The translations under genes were made by a program, and so were the position numbers. A DNA stretch of 64,000 bases from Tamaricihabitans halophyticus (GTDB lineage: Bacteria; Actinomycetota; Actinomycetes; Mycobacteriales; Pseudonocardiaceae), in assembly GCF_004340875.1 (NCBI RefSeq), contig NZ_SLXQ01000005.1, forward strand, positions 62,001-126,000, read 5' to 3'. The stretch's first letter is position 1. Each line of letters starts with the position of its first letter. Under the pieces are notes generated by a model. That model was not told where the DNA came from and did not search any database. It worked only from the letters and a program-made list of their open reading frames with translations. Below are positions 42,742 to 51,639 of the stretch, one piece after another.

Positions 42742-43965
42742 ATGAAATCGGTGAGCGCACAGTTGGCGCGAGCGCTGGACGCCGCAGTGCGCCCGGCGCC
42801 GGTGCGGGTGGCGATTTCCGAGGCACAGGGTTTGCTCTGTGCCGAGGAGATCGTGGCGGAGCGGGCATTGCCCGGGTTCGACCAGGCCGCGATCGACGGG
42901 TACGCGGTGCGCAGCGTGGATGTGCGCAACGCGGTAGCCGAGCCGGCGGTGCTACCGGTCGTCGGCGAGATCGCCGCGGGCTCGCGGCAGCCCCGAAGGC
43001 TGCAACCCGGCCAGGCGGTGCGGGTGGCAACCGGCGCGGCGCTGCCGACGCTGGCCGATGCCGTGGTCCCGCTCGACTTCACCGACCAGCAGCATGCCCG
43101 GGTGACCGTGCACCAGTCGGTGCCTTCGGCGGCTTATGTGCGGCGCACCGGCGAGGATGTGCAGACCGGTGATGTGGCGGTGCGGCGCGGTGACGTGATT
43201 GGTTCCGCGCAGGTGGGGCTACTCGCCGCGGTCGGCAGGGCGAAGGTGCTGGTATATCCGAAGCCACGGGTGTCGGTGGTTTCCGTCGGCGATGAGCTGG
43301 TCGATATCGACCGCACGCCGACCCAGGGACAGGTTTACGACGTGAACTCGTACGCGCTGGCCGCCGCCGCCCGCGATGCGGGCGCGGAGGTGACCAGGGT
43401 CGGGATCGTTGGCACCGATCCCCGCCGGCTCCGCGAGCTGGTCGAGGGCAGGCTGCTGATGTCCGAGATCGTGGTGGTCGCGGGCGGCGTTGGCGGGACG
43501 AGTGGCGCGGAGGTCTGCGCCGCACTTGCCGAGCTTGGTGAGATCGACACCGATCGGGTCGCGATGCATCCGGGGTCCGTCCAAGGCTTCGGGCGGCTGG
43601 GCCCGGATGCGGTGCCAACCTTTTTGGTGCCGGCGAATCCGATGAGTGCCCTTGTGGTGTTCGAGGTGCTGGTGCGCCCGCTGATCAGGGCGGCGCAGGG
43701 TAAGCGCAACCCGACCAGGCGAACGGTGACTGCACGGCTGCTTTCTCCGGTGTCCTCGGCGAAGGGACGTAAGGGTTATCTGCGTGGCCAGCTGCTCAGG
43801 GATGAGAACAACGGCGAGTACCTGGCGCAGCCGTTGGGCACCTCGGGGGCGCATCTGCTCGCCTCGCTGGCCGAGGCGAACTGTCTGATCTGTATCGATG
43901 AGGACGTGGTTGATATCGCCGCTGGCGAGGAGGTCGACGTTGCCTTCCTCGGTCAGCGCGGCTGA
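42742..43965 (+). CDS. glp: Gephyrin-like molybdotransferase Glp (MoeA family)
   Basis: The 407-residue MoeA-type protein has the N-terminal linker domain (AEEIVAERALPGFDQAAIDG), the MPT-binding GTxGTSGAEV-type loop (VVAGGVGGTSGAEV), and an FLVPANPMSALVVFEVLVRP loop, with a C-terminal beta domain (KGYLRGQLLRDENNGEYLAQ). In Corynebacterium Glp is a gephyrin-like MoeA homologue that binds FtsZ and the membrane receptor GlpR in cell division. The gene is in the same galU-glp-rimJ-glpR order here, so this role is likely in addition to or instead of Mo insertion. Confidence 0.88.
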   Translation: MKSVSAQLARALDAAVRPAPVRVAISEAQGLLCAEEIVAERALPGFDQAAIDGYAVRSVDVRNAVAEPAVLPVVGEIAAGSRQPRRLQPGQAVRVATGAALPTLADAVVPLDFTDQQHARVTVHQSVPSAAYVRRTGEDVQTGDVAVRRGDVIGSAQVGLLAAVGRAKVLVYPKPRVSVVSVGDELVDIDRTPTQGQVYDVNSYALAAAARDAGAEVTRVGIVGTDPRRLRELVEGRLLMSEIVVVAGGVGGTSGAEVCAALAELGEIDTDRVAMHPGSVQGFGRLGPDAVPTFLVPANPMSALVVFEVLVRPLIRAAQGKRNPTRRTVTARLLSPVSSAKGRKGYLRGQLLRDENNGEYLAQPLGTSGAHLLASLAEANCLICIDEDVVDIAAGEEVDVAFLGQRG

Positions 43966-43975
43966 CCGGCGCGAC

Positions 43976-44626
43976 GTGGCGACGGACTACGCCGGCCGGC
44001 ATCCTGGTTGGCCAGCGAAGCTGGGACCGCTCGTGGTGCCAGCCGGCACGGTCCAGCTGCGGCCACCGAGGTTGCTGGATGCCGCGGCGTGGAGCGCGAT
44101 CCGGTTGCGGGATCGGGAGCATCTCGAGCAGTGGGAACCCACGGCGACCGGTAGCTGGGCGCAGCGCAACGGGTTCTGGGCTTGGCCACCACAGTGGACA
44201 TCGCTACGCGCACTTGCTCGCCGTGGCCAGTCACTGCCTTTTGTGATCACTGTGGACGGTGTATTTGCCGGCCAGATCACCGTGGGCAATATCGTGCGGG
44301 CGGCGCTGCGTTCGGCGTGGATCGGCTACTGGGTGTCCAGTCAGCAGGTTGGTGGCGGGGTGGCGAGTGCGGCGGTTGCGCTGCTTGCCGATCACTGCTT
44401 CACGTTCGGCCAGTTGCATCGGCTGGAAGCGACCGTACGGCCAGGAAACGAGGCAAGTGTGCGGGTGCTGCGCAAGACGGGATTCCGGGAGGAAGGCCTG
44501 TTCCTGCGCTACCTGGATGTCGCGGGAGCGTGGCGGGATCACCTGTGTTTCGCGATTACCGAGGAAGAGCGCGGCGATGGCCTGGTCGCGCGGATGATCG
44601 CGCGGGGGCAGGCGCGGCTGCCCTGA
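43976..44626 (+). CDS. rimJ: GNAT N-acetyltransferase, RimJ-like
   Basis: The 216-residue GNAT protein has the RimJ/RimL pattern: VQLRPPRLLDAAAWSAIRLR, WIGYWVSSQQVGGGVASAAV (acetyl-CoA loop), and HRLEATVRPGNEASVRVLRK with TGFREEG. RimJ-type enzymes acetylate N-terminal residues of proteins such as ribosomal S5. GTG 43976 (ten bases after the glp stop) is preferred over extensions into glp. It sits between glp and glpR in the conserved order. Confidence 0.88.
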   Translation: MATDYAGRHPGWPAKLGPLVVPAGTVQLRPPRLLDAAAWSAIRLRDREHLEQWEPTATGSWAQRNGFWAWPPQWTSLRALARRGQSLPFVITVDGVFAGQITVGNIVRAALRSAWIGYWVSSQQVGGGVASAAVALLADHCFTFGQLHRLEATVRPGNEASVRVLRKTGFREEGLFLRYLDVAGAWRDHLCFAITEEERGDGLVARMIARGQARLP

Positions 44627-44770
44627 GCGTTTGGTTGCCGTAAGCGGGCGGTAGCCGTGTGTAGGGGCGCCATGATCTTCGGCGCGCCTCCGCCCGACGT
44701 GTGACTGTTGTGGCTAGCGTGACGATTGCAGTACGTCGGCCAGGACGGTTTCCGCGGGAGGTGACGAGAC

Positions 44771-46054
44771 ATGCCGAGTTCGTTGATCATCGTTGGGCTA
44801 GTCGCGGCTTGGCTCGTCGTGCTGGTGCCGATGATCGCTCGCAAACGGCAGGAGATCGCCAAGACCGCCGAGGAGACAACGTCATCGCGCGTACTACGCA
44901 GCGTCGGCGTGCGGCGTGGGCGGCGAGAGGAGTTCGCGATGACCGGTTCGTCCGGTAACGCAACGGAACGGGATTTCGAGGCCGACCTCGATGACAGCCG
45001 AGCCGGCTATGCAGACGACGAGTACCGGGATCGCGCGGACGATGATGCGTTCGCGGAGGAGTACGCGGAGCCGGTCGAGGATGTGCAGCGCGACGATCAT
45101 GATGAGTACCGCGACTACGACGAGTATCGCGAGGACGACGTTGACTACGTCGATGAGTACGCGGTGGACGAGCGGTCCTATCCGGCGAGCAGGGGGCGGG
45201 AGTGCACCGCTGCCGTAGCCGATGAGGATTACGTCGAGGACCACTACGCGGCCTCTGACGATGACGATCGCGGCGCCGAGGATTATGCCCCGGAGTACTA
45301 CACGGACGAGCCGGGCGAGTGGGCCCCAGAGGAGAGGTTCCCAGAGGAGAGGTTCCCAGAGGAGAGGTTCCCAGACGAATGGGACACCGAGGAGCGGGCT
45401 ACCGAGCCTCGGGCCGAGGACTGGGTCGACGACGATCGCGCCACGGAGGACTGGGCCACCGAGGACTGGGGTGCCCAGGACGAGTGGGCGAAAGCCGAGC
45501 CGGCAGCCGAGGAGTATGCGGAGGCGCCACGGGCGCGTACGTACCGGCCGGGTAGGGGTGGATTCGACCCGGAGGCGGCGGCGCTAGCGGCGAAGGCCAA
45601 GTACCGCTTCCGTCAGCGGGTCGTGCTGATCATGCTGATCGCCGCCGTTGTTTCGGCGGTCGCCGCGCTGATCACCGTTCCGCTGGTGTGGTGGGCACAC
45701 GGCGCGATCGATGCGGTGCTGATCGGTTACTTGGTCTACCTGCGCCGGCAGGTGCGGTTGGAGGAAGACGTACGGCAGCGGCGGCTGGCCAGGATGGAAC
45801 GCGCGCGTCGGATGGCGGCGGCACGCCGGGCTGAGGCTCCGGAGCAGGCGGACCGTGCTGGCGGCGTCGAGGACGAGGCTGTGGCGGAGGAACCGGCCGA
45901 GTTGCGTCGGCGCCCCACGCCGCGACCGAGTGCGCCGCGTGCACCGGCACCGCTGCCCGGCACGGTCGTCCTTGAGCTGGACGATGAGGACCCGGCGTTC
46001 AATGAGCTGGACGATCCGTCCGCGCAGCCATTCCGGCGCGCGGTCGGGGAGTGA
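44771..46054 (+). CDS. glpR: Gephyrin-like molybdotransferase receptor GlpR (SepX-like membrane protein)
   Basis: The 427-residue protein has an N-terminal membrane helix (PSSLIIVGLVAAWLVVLVPM), a long acidic region (about residues 60-250) rich in Asp/Glu/Tyr, then two membrane helices (LIMLIAAVVSAVAALITVPL, and AIDAVLIGYLVYL) and a basic RQVRLEEDVRQRRLARMERA tail. This matches GlpR/SepX, the partner of Glp in septation. Three perfect 15-bp tandem repeats (45326-45370) encode PEERF units in the acidic region. RBS GGGAGG precedes ATG 44771. It is the end of the conserved block. Confidence 0.85.
   Translation: MPSSLIIVGLVAAWLVVLVPMIARKRQEIAKTAEETTSSRVLRSVGVRRGRREEFAMTGSSGNATERDFEADLDDSRAGYADDEYRDRADDDAFAEEYAEPVEDVQRDDHDEYRDYDEYREDDVDYVDEYAVDERSYPASRGRECTAAVADEDYVEDHYAASDDDDRGAEDYAPEYYTDEPGEWAPEERFPEERFPEERFPDEWDTEERATEPRAEDWVDDDRATEDWATEDWGAQDEWAKAEPAAEEYAEAPRARTYRPGRGGFDPEAAALAAKAKYRFRQRVVLIMLIAAVVSAVAALITVPLVWWAHGAIDAVLIGYLVYLRRQVRLEEDVRQRRLARMERARRMAAARRAEAPEQADRAGGVEDEAVAEEPAELRRRPTPRPSAPRAPAPLPGTVVLELDDEDPAFNELDDPSAQPFRRAVGE
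45326..45370 (+). repeat. In-frame 15-bp tandem repeat in glpR
   Basis: CCAGAGGAGAGGTTC occurs three times without change, followed by a partial fourth copy (CCAGACGAAT). It encodes PEERF repeats inside the acidic linker. Its perfection implies recent expansion and likely length variation between strains. Confidence 0.9.
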
Positions 46055-46114
46055 TCAACTAGGGGCCCTGTGCGGGCGTCCGAAAGGGCTTGTTATGCTT
46101 TGCAAGCACTTTCC

Positions 46115-46187
46115 GGGGCTGTAGCGCAGTTGGTAGCGCGTCTCGTTCGCATCGAGAAGGTCAGGGGTTCGATTCCCCTCAGCTCCA
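46115..46187 (+). tRNA. tRNA-Ala (anticodon CGC)
   Basis: The cloverleaf is clear: acceptor GGGGCTG/CAGCTCC with the G3-U70 wobble that marks tRNA-Ala, D-arm GCGC..GCGC, anticodon stem TCTCG/CGAGA with loop TTCGCAT (anticodon CGC), T-arm GGTTCGATTCC. CCA is not encoded. TATGCT at 46094-46099 is a plausible -10. Confidence 0.95.
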
Positions 46188-46198
46188 CGTGTGTCGGT

Positions 46199-46230
46199 GG
46201 CGGGTACTCGCAAAGGGTGCCCGCCATTTT
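46199..46230 (+). terminator. Intrinsic terminator after tRNA-Ala
   Basis: GGCGGGTACTC pairs with GGGTGCCCGCC (two mismatched positions) around GCAAA, followed by ATTTT. It lies 12 bp after the tRNA. Confidence 0.75.
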
Positions 46231-46572
46231 GCGTTCCGCTGTGGCTTGCGAGCGGCCGGCTCCGTTGAAGGCAGTTGTTAGGCGGACAGGCTGCATTGTT
46301 CTGGTCCCGTGTCGCTGCTGCTGAGTCGATACGACGTCCTCGTGGTCGATGAGCCGACCATCGACTGGGCGTAGCAGTTGATGAATTGCCACGACGGCGA
46401 CTGATCTTGCCCGTCCCGACCAATGCCGTCACCACGATCGCGTGGTTTCGCACCTAGGTGTTTCGCCCTTTCAGTGGTGTAACAGAAGTCGAATGGCATG
46501 CGAATCTATACGGCTCGCCAGCATGGTGAGCCTTGGATCACGAGGTGAATGCAGGCTGGAGACAAGTCTGTT
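46231..46572. other. Gene-free stretch before the helicase gene
   Basis: No convincing gene, RNA or att-like duplication of the tRNA-Ala end is seen in this 340-bp interval. Base composition is somewhat lower in GC than the neighbourhood, in keeping with an island edge. Confidence 0.45.
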
Positions 46573-46583
46573 GGAGGGGCGAC

Positions 46584-49500
46584 ATGCTGGGCGACGGACG
46601 ACGCGTTGAGCTGCTACAAAGAAAGGCTGCGGAGTGGGCACGGGATCTGATCGACCTGGACCATCGCAACACTCTGCTCAACTTCAAGAACACTAAAACC
46701 ACGAGCCTCGACCTGACGTCCTGCAACCCGGCGGAGTTGAGCAGTTTGGCAGCAGGACGGAAGACGAGCCTGCGATCGCTGTTCGGCACCCAGGATGATT
46801 ATCAGGATGCCTGCGTTCGTGCTCGGAATCTGCACCGCCGGATCGCCATGTTTCGGGACGAACAAGGCGTGGAGATCGGCAGGCTAGCCTACGGCCTGTT
46901 GCGAACCCAGCCGCCGAAGTCCGGTACGCGTCCCGTGCTGTCACTACGCGCGCCGCTGTTGCTGCGTTCGATCGTCCTTCATCCGAAGACGGCGGCCGAG
47001 AGCGACTTCGCTCTGCAGGCCGGTACGGAGATCGAATTGAACCAGGTACTGCTGCACGGTTTGCAGCGTGAATACGGCGCCGAGCTGGACGCTGACGAGG
47101 TCACCGCAAAAGTGACTCAGCTGGTGGACGGCCTGGTTGACGTCAGCGAGCAGGTCGAGCAGGTGTACCAGGAGCTGGCTCCTCTGGTCAGCCGGCTGGG
47201 TATCGACGTCGAGTTGGAACAGGCCATCGTCGTCGGCCTGTTCAACTACCAGAAGTTGCCAATGGTGCAGGACCTCCAAGCCGCCACCGATCTGCTTGCC
47301 GGGCACGACTTGATCGCGGCGCTGGCTGGTGACCAGCGCGCGGTCGAGGACGTCCGTGCCGTTGCTGCCGGTTTCGTGGAACCGGACGTCGGTCAGATCA
47401 AGCCGGAGAACGAGTTCCTGGTGGCTGACGCGGACTCGTCCCAGCATGCTGCGATCGATACCGCCCTCGCCGGCCAGCATCTGATGATCGAGGGACCACC
47501 GGGAACGGGCAAGAGCCAGACGATCGCGAACATTATCGCGGGTGCGGCTGCGCAGGGGTTACGCGTGCTGTTTGTCGCGGAGAAAAGGGCGGCGATCGAG
47601 GCGGTCACGCAGCGCCTGGGTGAGGTCGGGCTAGCGGAGCTCGTGCTCGATCTGCACCAGAGCAAGATCGACAAGAAGCACATCGCCGAACAGCTCAACG
47701 AGAGTTTGTCGAAGGTTACGACCGAAGGCGTCGTCGATGCTGCCGAGGTGCATCGCAGGCTGGCCGACTGTCGGACCAAACTGGACGAACACGTGCACGA
47801 GCTACACGAACTTCGTCAGCCGTGGGGGCTGAGCGCGTTCGCTGTGTGGAATGAACTGATCGAGCTTGACGACCATCACCGGACCTCGTGCGCGTTCCGG
47901 GGCGAGCAGCTCCGTGCCCTGGATGGGCACGTCGTAGCCGAGGTTGAAGATGCCCTGCGGGAATTCATCGAACTGGGCGGCCTCCGTGTGCTGCGCCAGG
48001 AGACCCCGTGGTGGCAGGCCGAGGTACGCGAGGAAGACCTCGAGCGCGTCGTCGCCGAGTTGGACGACCTGGCCGGGAACATCCTCCACGACAGCACCGA
48101 CCGGATGCACAGATTGGTCGCCCAGGCCGGGCTGCCGGTACCGGCCACCATCGCGAACTGGCAGGAGGTACTGGAGCTGCTTGATCAGGTGGCCACGAGC
48201 GTGCAGAACTTTGATCCGGATATTTTTGGCGACTCGCTCGACGCTCTGCACTACGCCACCGCGCCACGGCGGGTACGCGCCCAGTTCCCGCAGCAAGTGC
48301 CCTGGCGACAGCGCAGGGCACTGGTGAAACAGGCCAGGGTGCGATGCCGCCAGGACATCACCAAGAAACAGCGGCTGCACGAGGAGCTGAGTGCGGTAGT
48401 TAAGTTGCGTTATCTGTGGCAGAAACTGGCCGGCCCGCACTCCCGCCCGGCGCAGGTCGTCGGCCTGGCTGAGATGATGGCGGACTATCAGCGTCTCCGC
48501 AGGCAGCTGGCTGCGGTCGCATTGTCGGCGAAGCTAGAGCCGTTGGAGACTCGGCCGACCGTCCAGGTCTCGGCAACGCTGGAGAAGCTGGCCGCAGACA
48601 AGCAAACGTTGTACAAGCTGCCCGCCATCGCCAGGCTGCGGACACGGCTGAACAGCCTCGGCCTCGGTCGTTTCCTGGACGAAGTCGCTCGGCGTGACGC
48701 CGGCGCCGAGCAGGCTCGGCGAATGTTCCGGCACACCTGGCTCAGGTGTCTCGATGACCAGTTTCGGATCGACAGTCCCGCGCTGCGCTCTTTCACAGTC
48801 GAGCAGCAGAGCCGATTGACCGAGGAATTCCGGCGGCTTGATGTCGAACATCGGGAGATGGCGGCTCGACGAGTTAGGAGGAGGGTCGCGGTCGATGCAC
48901 GAAAGGCACGCGACACCTTTCCCGACGAAAGAAAACTCCTGAAAGATCAGGCAAGCAAGCGGCGTGGCCACCTGCCACTGCGGAAACTTGTGGAAAGGGC
49001 CCCGAACGTCCTGCTGTCGTTGCGACCGTGCTGGGCGATGTCTCCACTGGTGGTGAGCCAGACGCTGCCCGCGACCACGCTGTTCGACATGGTGATCTTC
49101 GATGAGGCGAGCCAGATCAAGCCGCACGACGCGATCACCTCCATCATGCGTGGCAAGCGGCTCGTCGTGTCCGGAGACGAGAACCAACTGCCGCCTTCGA
49201 GCTGGTTCGATCGCCTGCTGGGTGGTGAAGACGACGACGAGGACGAGCAGTCCGACCTCGGCCACTACGAGTCCATCCTGACCTCACTGCGTCCGGTGAT
49301 ACCGCACAGTCGCCGGTTGCGCTGGCATTACCGCAGCGAGGATGAGCGGCTGATCGCGTTCTCTAACAAGGAAATCTACGACGGCGATTTGGTGACGTTC
49401 CCTGCAGCCGTACGCGAGAATCCGCTGCGTCTCGAGATCGTCGACGGGGTCTCCTCGCCAGGGCAAGGCGGCCTGCCTGCTGAGGAGGTCCACCGAGTGG

Positions 49501-50660
49501 TCGAGCTGACGCTCGCGCATGCCGAACAACGGCCAGACGAAAGCCTCGGGATAATTACCTTGGGGACCAAGCATCGCGATCGACTGGATCAGGCAATACG
49601 CCTGGCGCTGCGGGAACGTGCGGATGTGAACGATTTCTTCGCGGAGGACGCTGGTGCGACTCGACGGTTCTTCGTCAAGAACATCGAGACCGTGCAGGGC
49701 GACGAGCGGGACGCGATCATCCTTGCTGTCGGAGTGGCGAAACGAGCGAGCGGTGTGGTCGACCGGCGAGGGTTCGGCGCCCTCAACAGTGAGGGTGCCG
49801 AACGGCGACTGAACGTTGCCGTCACCCGGGCGAAGCGCAGGATGACGGTGGTGAGTTCTTTCCCTCCCGGCGCGCTGGCTCCCTCGGAGAACGTCAGCGG
49901 TACCGAGCTGCTGCGTCGGTATCTTGAAGTTGCGGCCGCCGACGGAGACCCTGCCAAAGTTGGGCGACTCACCGGTACGGAGTCGAACGCCTTCGAACGC
50001 GACATCGCCGATCGCTTGCAAGACAAGGGAATCATGGTGTATCCACAGTGGGGCGTGTCCGAATACCGGATCGACCTAGCGCTGGAGCATCCCGACGTGG
50101 CGGGTCAGATGGTGCTGGCCGTCGAAGCGGATGGGGACCGATACCACCGATCGATCAGTGCCAGGGACCGAGACCGGCTCCGGCAGGAACACCTAGAGCG
50201 GTTGGGCTGGCGGTTTCATCGAGTGTGGGCATCCGCCTGGTTCGCCGACCCGGAGGGGGAGACAGCTCGGATCGTGGCGGCATGGCGCAAGGCTGTAGCT
50301 GGTGTTCCGTTATGGGCCCCTCAGGCCGAACTGCCGAATCGACCAGCAGCGCGGGTGGACTTACATACCCCAGGGACGAGTCCGTTGGCTGAATCCGCGT
50401 CGCCGCCGATGCGGACCTCGGCCAGGCGAAACCCGCGCCCGGATGTGCCGTACGGATTGGGGATCAGCGGTTACTCCGACACCGAGCTGATCGGTTTGTG
50501 TCGTTGGTTGATCAGCGACGAGCTCCAGCTGGACCGTGATGAGCGCATCGGCCAGGCCATGGGCGAGCTGGGTTTTCAGAAGCGAGGCCGGAAGATTGTC
50601 GAGCGGCTGGGCCGTGCAGTGGAGATCGCGCAGCATCTGGCGGATGAGGAGGAGGGCTGA
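46584..50660 (+). CDS. Large SF1 helicase with DUF4011-like N-terminus and C-terminal Vsr/REase-type nuclease domain
   Basis: The 1358-residue protein opens with WARDLIDLDHRNTLLNFKNT, a DUF4011-type motif, then Walker A EGPPGTGKSQTIAN (about 302-315), a helical insertion, and the DExx box FDMVIFDEASQ (about 834), with GDENQLPPS, the RLRWHYRSEDERLIAFSN motif and the late ETVQGDERDAI and NVAVTRAKRR motifs of SF1 helicases. Residues about 1138-1220 form a Vsr-like nuclease (MVYPQWGVSEYRIDLALEHP, LAVEADGDRYH, LGWRFHRVWASAWF). A DUF3320-like helical tail ends the chain. ATG 46584 is chosen for its strong GGAGGGG. It is coupled to the next gene by TGATG. I infer a nucleic-acid-targeting defence role. 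Confidence 0.85.
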   Translation: MLGDGRRVELLQRKAAEWARDLIDLDHRNTLLNFKNTKTTSLDLTSCNPAELSSLAAGRKTSLRSLFGTQDDYQDACVRARNLHRRIAMFRDEQGVEIGRLAYGLLRTQPPKSGTRPVLSLRAPLLLRSIVLHPKTAAESDFALQAGTEIELNQVLLHGLQREYGAELDADEVTAKVTQLVDGLVDVSEQVEQVYQELAPLVSRLGIDVELEQAIVVGLFNYQKLPMVQDLQAATDLLAGHDLIAALAGDQRAVEDVRAVAAGFVEPDVGQIKPENEFLVADADSSQHAAIDTALAGQHLMIEGPPGTGKSQTIANIIAGAAAQGLRVLFVAEKRAAIEAVTQRLGEVGLAELVLDLHQSKIDKKHIAEQLNESLSKVTTEGVVDAAEVHRRLADCRTKLDEHVHELHELRQPWGLSAFAVWNELIELDDHHRTSCAFRGEQLRALDGHVVAEVEDALREFIELGGLRVLRQETPWWQAEVREEDLERVVAELDDLAGNILHDSTDRMHRLVAQAGLPVPATIANWQEVLELLDQVATSVQNFDPDIFGDSLDALHYATAPRRVRAQFPQQVPWRQRRALVKQARVRCRQDITKKQRLHEELSAVVKLRYLWQKLAGPHSRPAQVVGLAEMMADYQRLRRQLAAVALSAKLEPLETRPTVQVSATLEKLAADKQTLYKLPAIARLRTRLNSLGLGRFLDEVARRDAGAEQARRMFRHTWLRCLDDQFRIDSPALRSFTVEQQSRLTEEFRRLDVEHREMAARRVRRRVAVDARKARDTFPDERKLLKDQASKRRGHLPLRKLVERAPNVLLSLRPCWAMSPLVVSQTLPATTLFDMVIFDEASQIKPHDAITSIMRGKRLVVSGDENQLPPSSWFDRLLGGEDDDEDEQSDLGHYESILTSLRPVIPHSRRLRWHYRSEDERLIAFSNKEIYDGDLVTFPAAVRENPLRLEIVDGVSSPGQGGLPAEEVHRVVELTLAHAEQRPDESLGIITLGTKHRDRLDQAIRLALRERADVNDFFAEDAGATRRFFVKNIETVQGDERDAIILAVGVAKRASGVVDRRGFGALNSEGAERRLNVAVTRAKRRMTVVSSFPPGALAPSENVSGTELLRRYLEVAAADGDPAKVGRLTGTESNAFERDIADRLQDKGIMVYPQWGVSEYRIDLALEHPDVAGQMVLAVEADGDRYHRSISARDRDRLRQEHLERLGWRFHRVWASAWFADPEGETARIVAAWRKAVAGVPLWAPQAELPNRPAARVDLHTPGTSPLAESASPPMRTSARRNPRPDVPYGLGISGYSDTELIGLCRWLISDELQLDRDERIGQAMGELGFQKRGRKIVERLGRAVEIAQHLADEEEG

Positions 50661-51514
50661 TGTTCCCGCTGGATCCGCGCACGATCGAACGTCTGGCTGC
50701 GGTGATTGTGGACAGTGGAGGGCAGTATGAGCGCAAGGGGTGGGAGCTGGAACGCTTGCTCCGTGATGCCGGCTGGGCGGATCCACCTGAGTACGATCAT
50801 TCGGCGAAAGTACCGTGGTTAGTCGACCAGATGTGGAGTCGGCGCGAGAACTGGGCCGATCTGGAACGGCTGCTGGCGCGAGCATGCGACCCGCTTGAGT
50901 ACGACGATGGAATGGTCGCTGCCGAGGAGTTCCGGTTGGCGATCAACGAGAGGCTGGAACCGGAACAACTTGTGGTGACCTACGTCGGTGGGCGTCCAGC
51001 AGTGGGTGAGCTCGGTGCGGACGGTTCGACGGCAGTGTTCTCCGAACCGCCCGATTTAGAGCACCGACTCCGCCGGTTGATTGCCGACGAAACGACCGTT
51101 CGCGTCCTACTAAGGCGGATCGGCGAGACCCGAATCTGCGAGCAAGGCGGGGCACACACGATGGCCGTGATCGGAATCGGCAGTGTCGTGGAGGGAATGC
51201 TGCTGGCCTTGCTACAGGAACGGGATGAGCGGGTACGCGACCATCAGGAGTTCATCGATCGGGACGGCCGGACGGTCCGGGAGCGGCAGCCGCGGCTTGA
51301 GACCCTGATCGATACCGCACACGCCCGGGGTTGGATTCAGCTTGACGCGAAGAACTTTATCCATGCGGTGCGAAACTTCCGCAACTTCATCCATCCACGT
51401 AAGGAACTGGCCGAGCTGCCCGATTTCGACGCCGACAGTGTGAAACTGTGCTGGGCACCCGTGCATGCGGTACTGAACGACCTGGAAGAACGAATGGGCG
51501 GTCAGGTGTTGTGA
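50660..51514 (+). CDS. Abi_C/HEPN-like protein paired with the SF1 helicase
   Basis: The 284-residue protein has an N-terminal helical region (EVIVDSGGQYERKGWELERL type, LARACDPLEYDDGMVAAEEF) and a C-terminal part resembling the abortive-infection C-terminal domain: MAVIGIGSVVEGMLLALLQE, then LIDTAHARGWIQ and AVRNFRNFIHPRKE (about 237-250). RNFRNFIHP resembles the R-x4-6-H ribonuclease motif of HEPN toxins. Its ATG overlaps the helicase stop, so the two are translated together. An RNA-cleaving effector coupled to a DNA-sensing or unwinding enzyme is the inference. Confidence 0.75.
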   Translation: MFPLDPRTIERLAAVIVDSGGQYERKGWELERLLRDAGWADPPEYDHSAKVPWLVDQMWSRRENWADLERLLARACDPLEYDDGMVAAEEFRLAINERLEPEQLVVTYVGGRPAVGELGADGSTAVFSEPPDLEHRLRRLIADETTVRVLLRRIGETRICEQGGAHTMAVIGIGSVVEGMLLALLQERDERVRDHQEFIDRDGRTVRERQPRLETLIDTAHARGWIQLDAKNFIHAVRNFRNFIHPRKELAELPDFDADSVKLCWAPVHAVLNDLEERMGGQVL

Positions 51515-51639
51515 TGGGCGACCGATGAACCTCGGACACGACGTGATCCTGCGCGACCCATTCTTGCTGTGAGCAGGGGCAGCCACAGAATACGCTCGGC
51601 GTGGAGCCCGAGGAGCTCGCTCGTGCCCGACAGCGCCCT

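Noticed and set aside
46584-51514. Assignment to Mokosh, Zorya, BREX or DISARM
   Set aside because: The helicase lacks PLD and kinase domains and the neighbouring marker genes (ZorAB, pglX/brxL, drmB) are absent.
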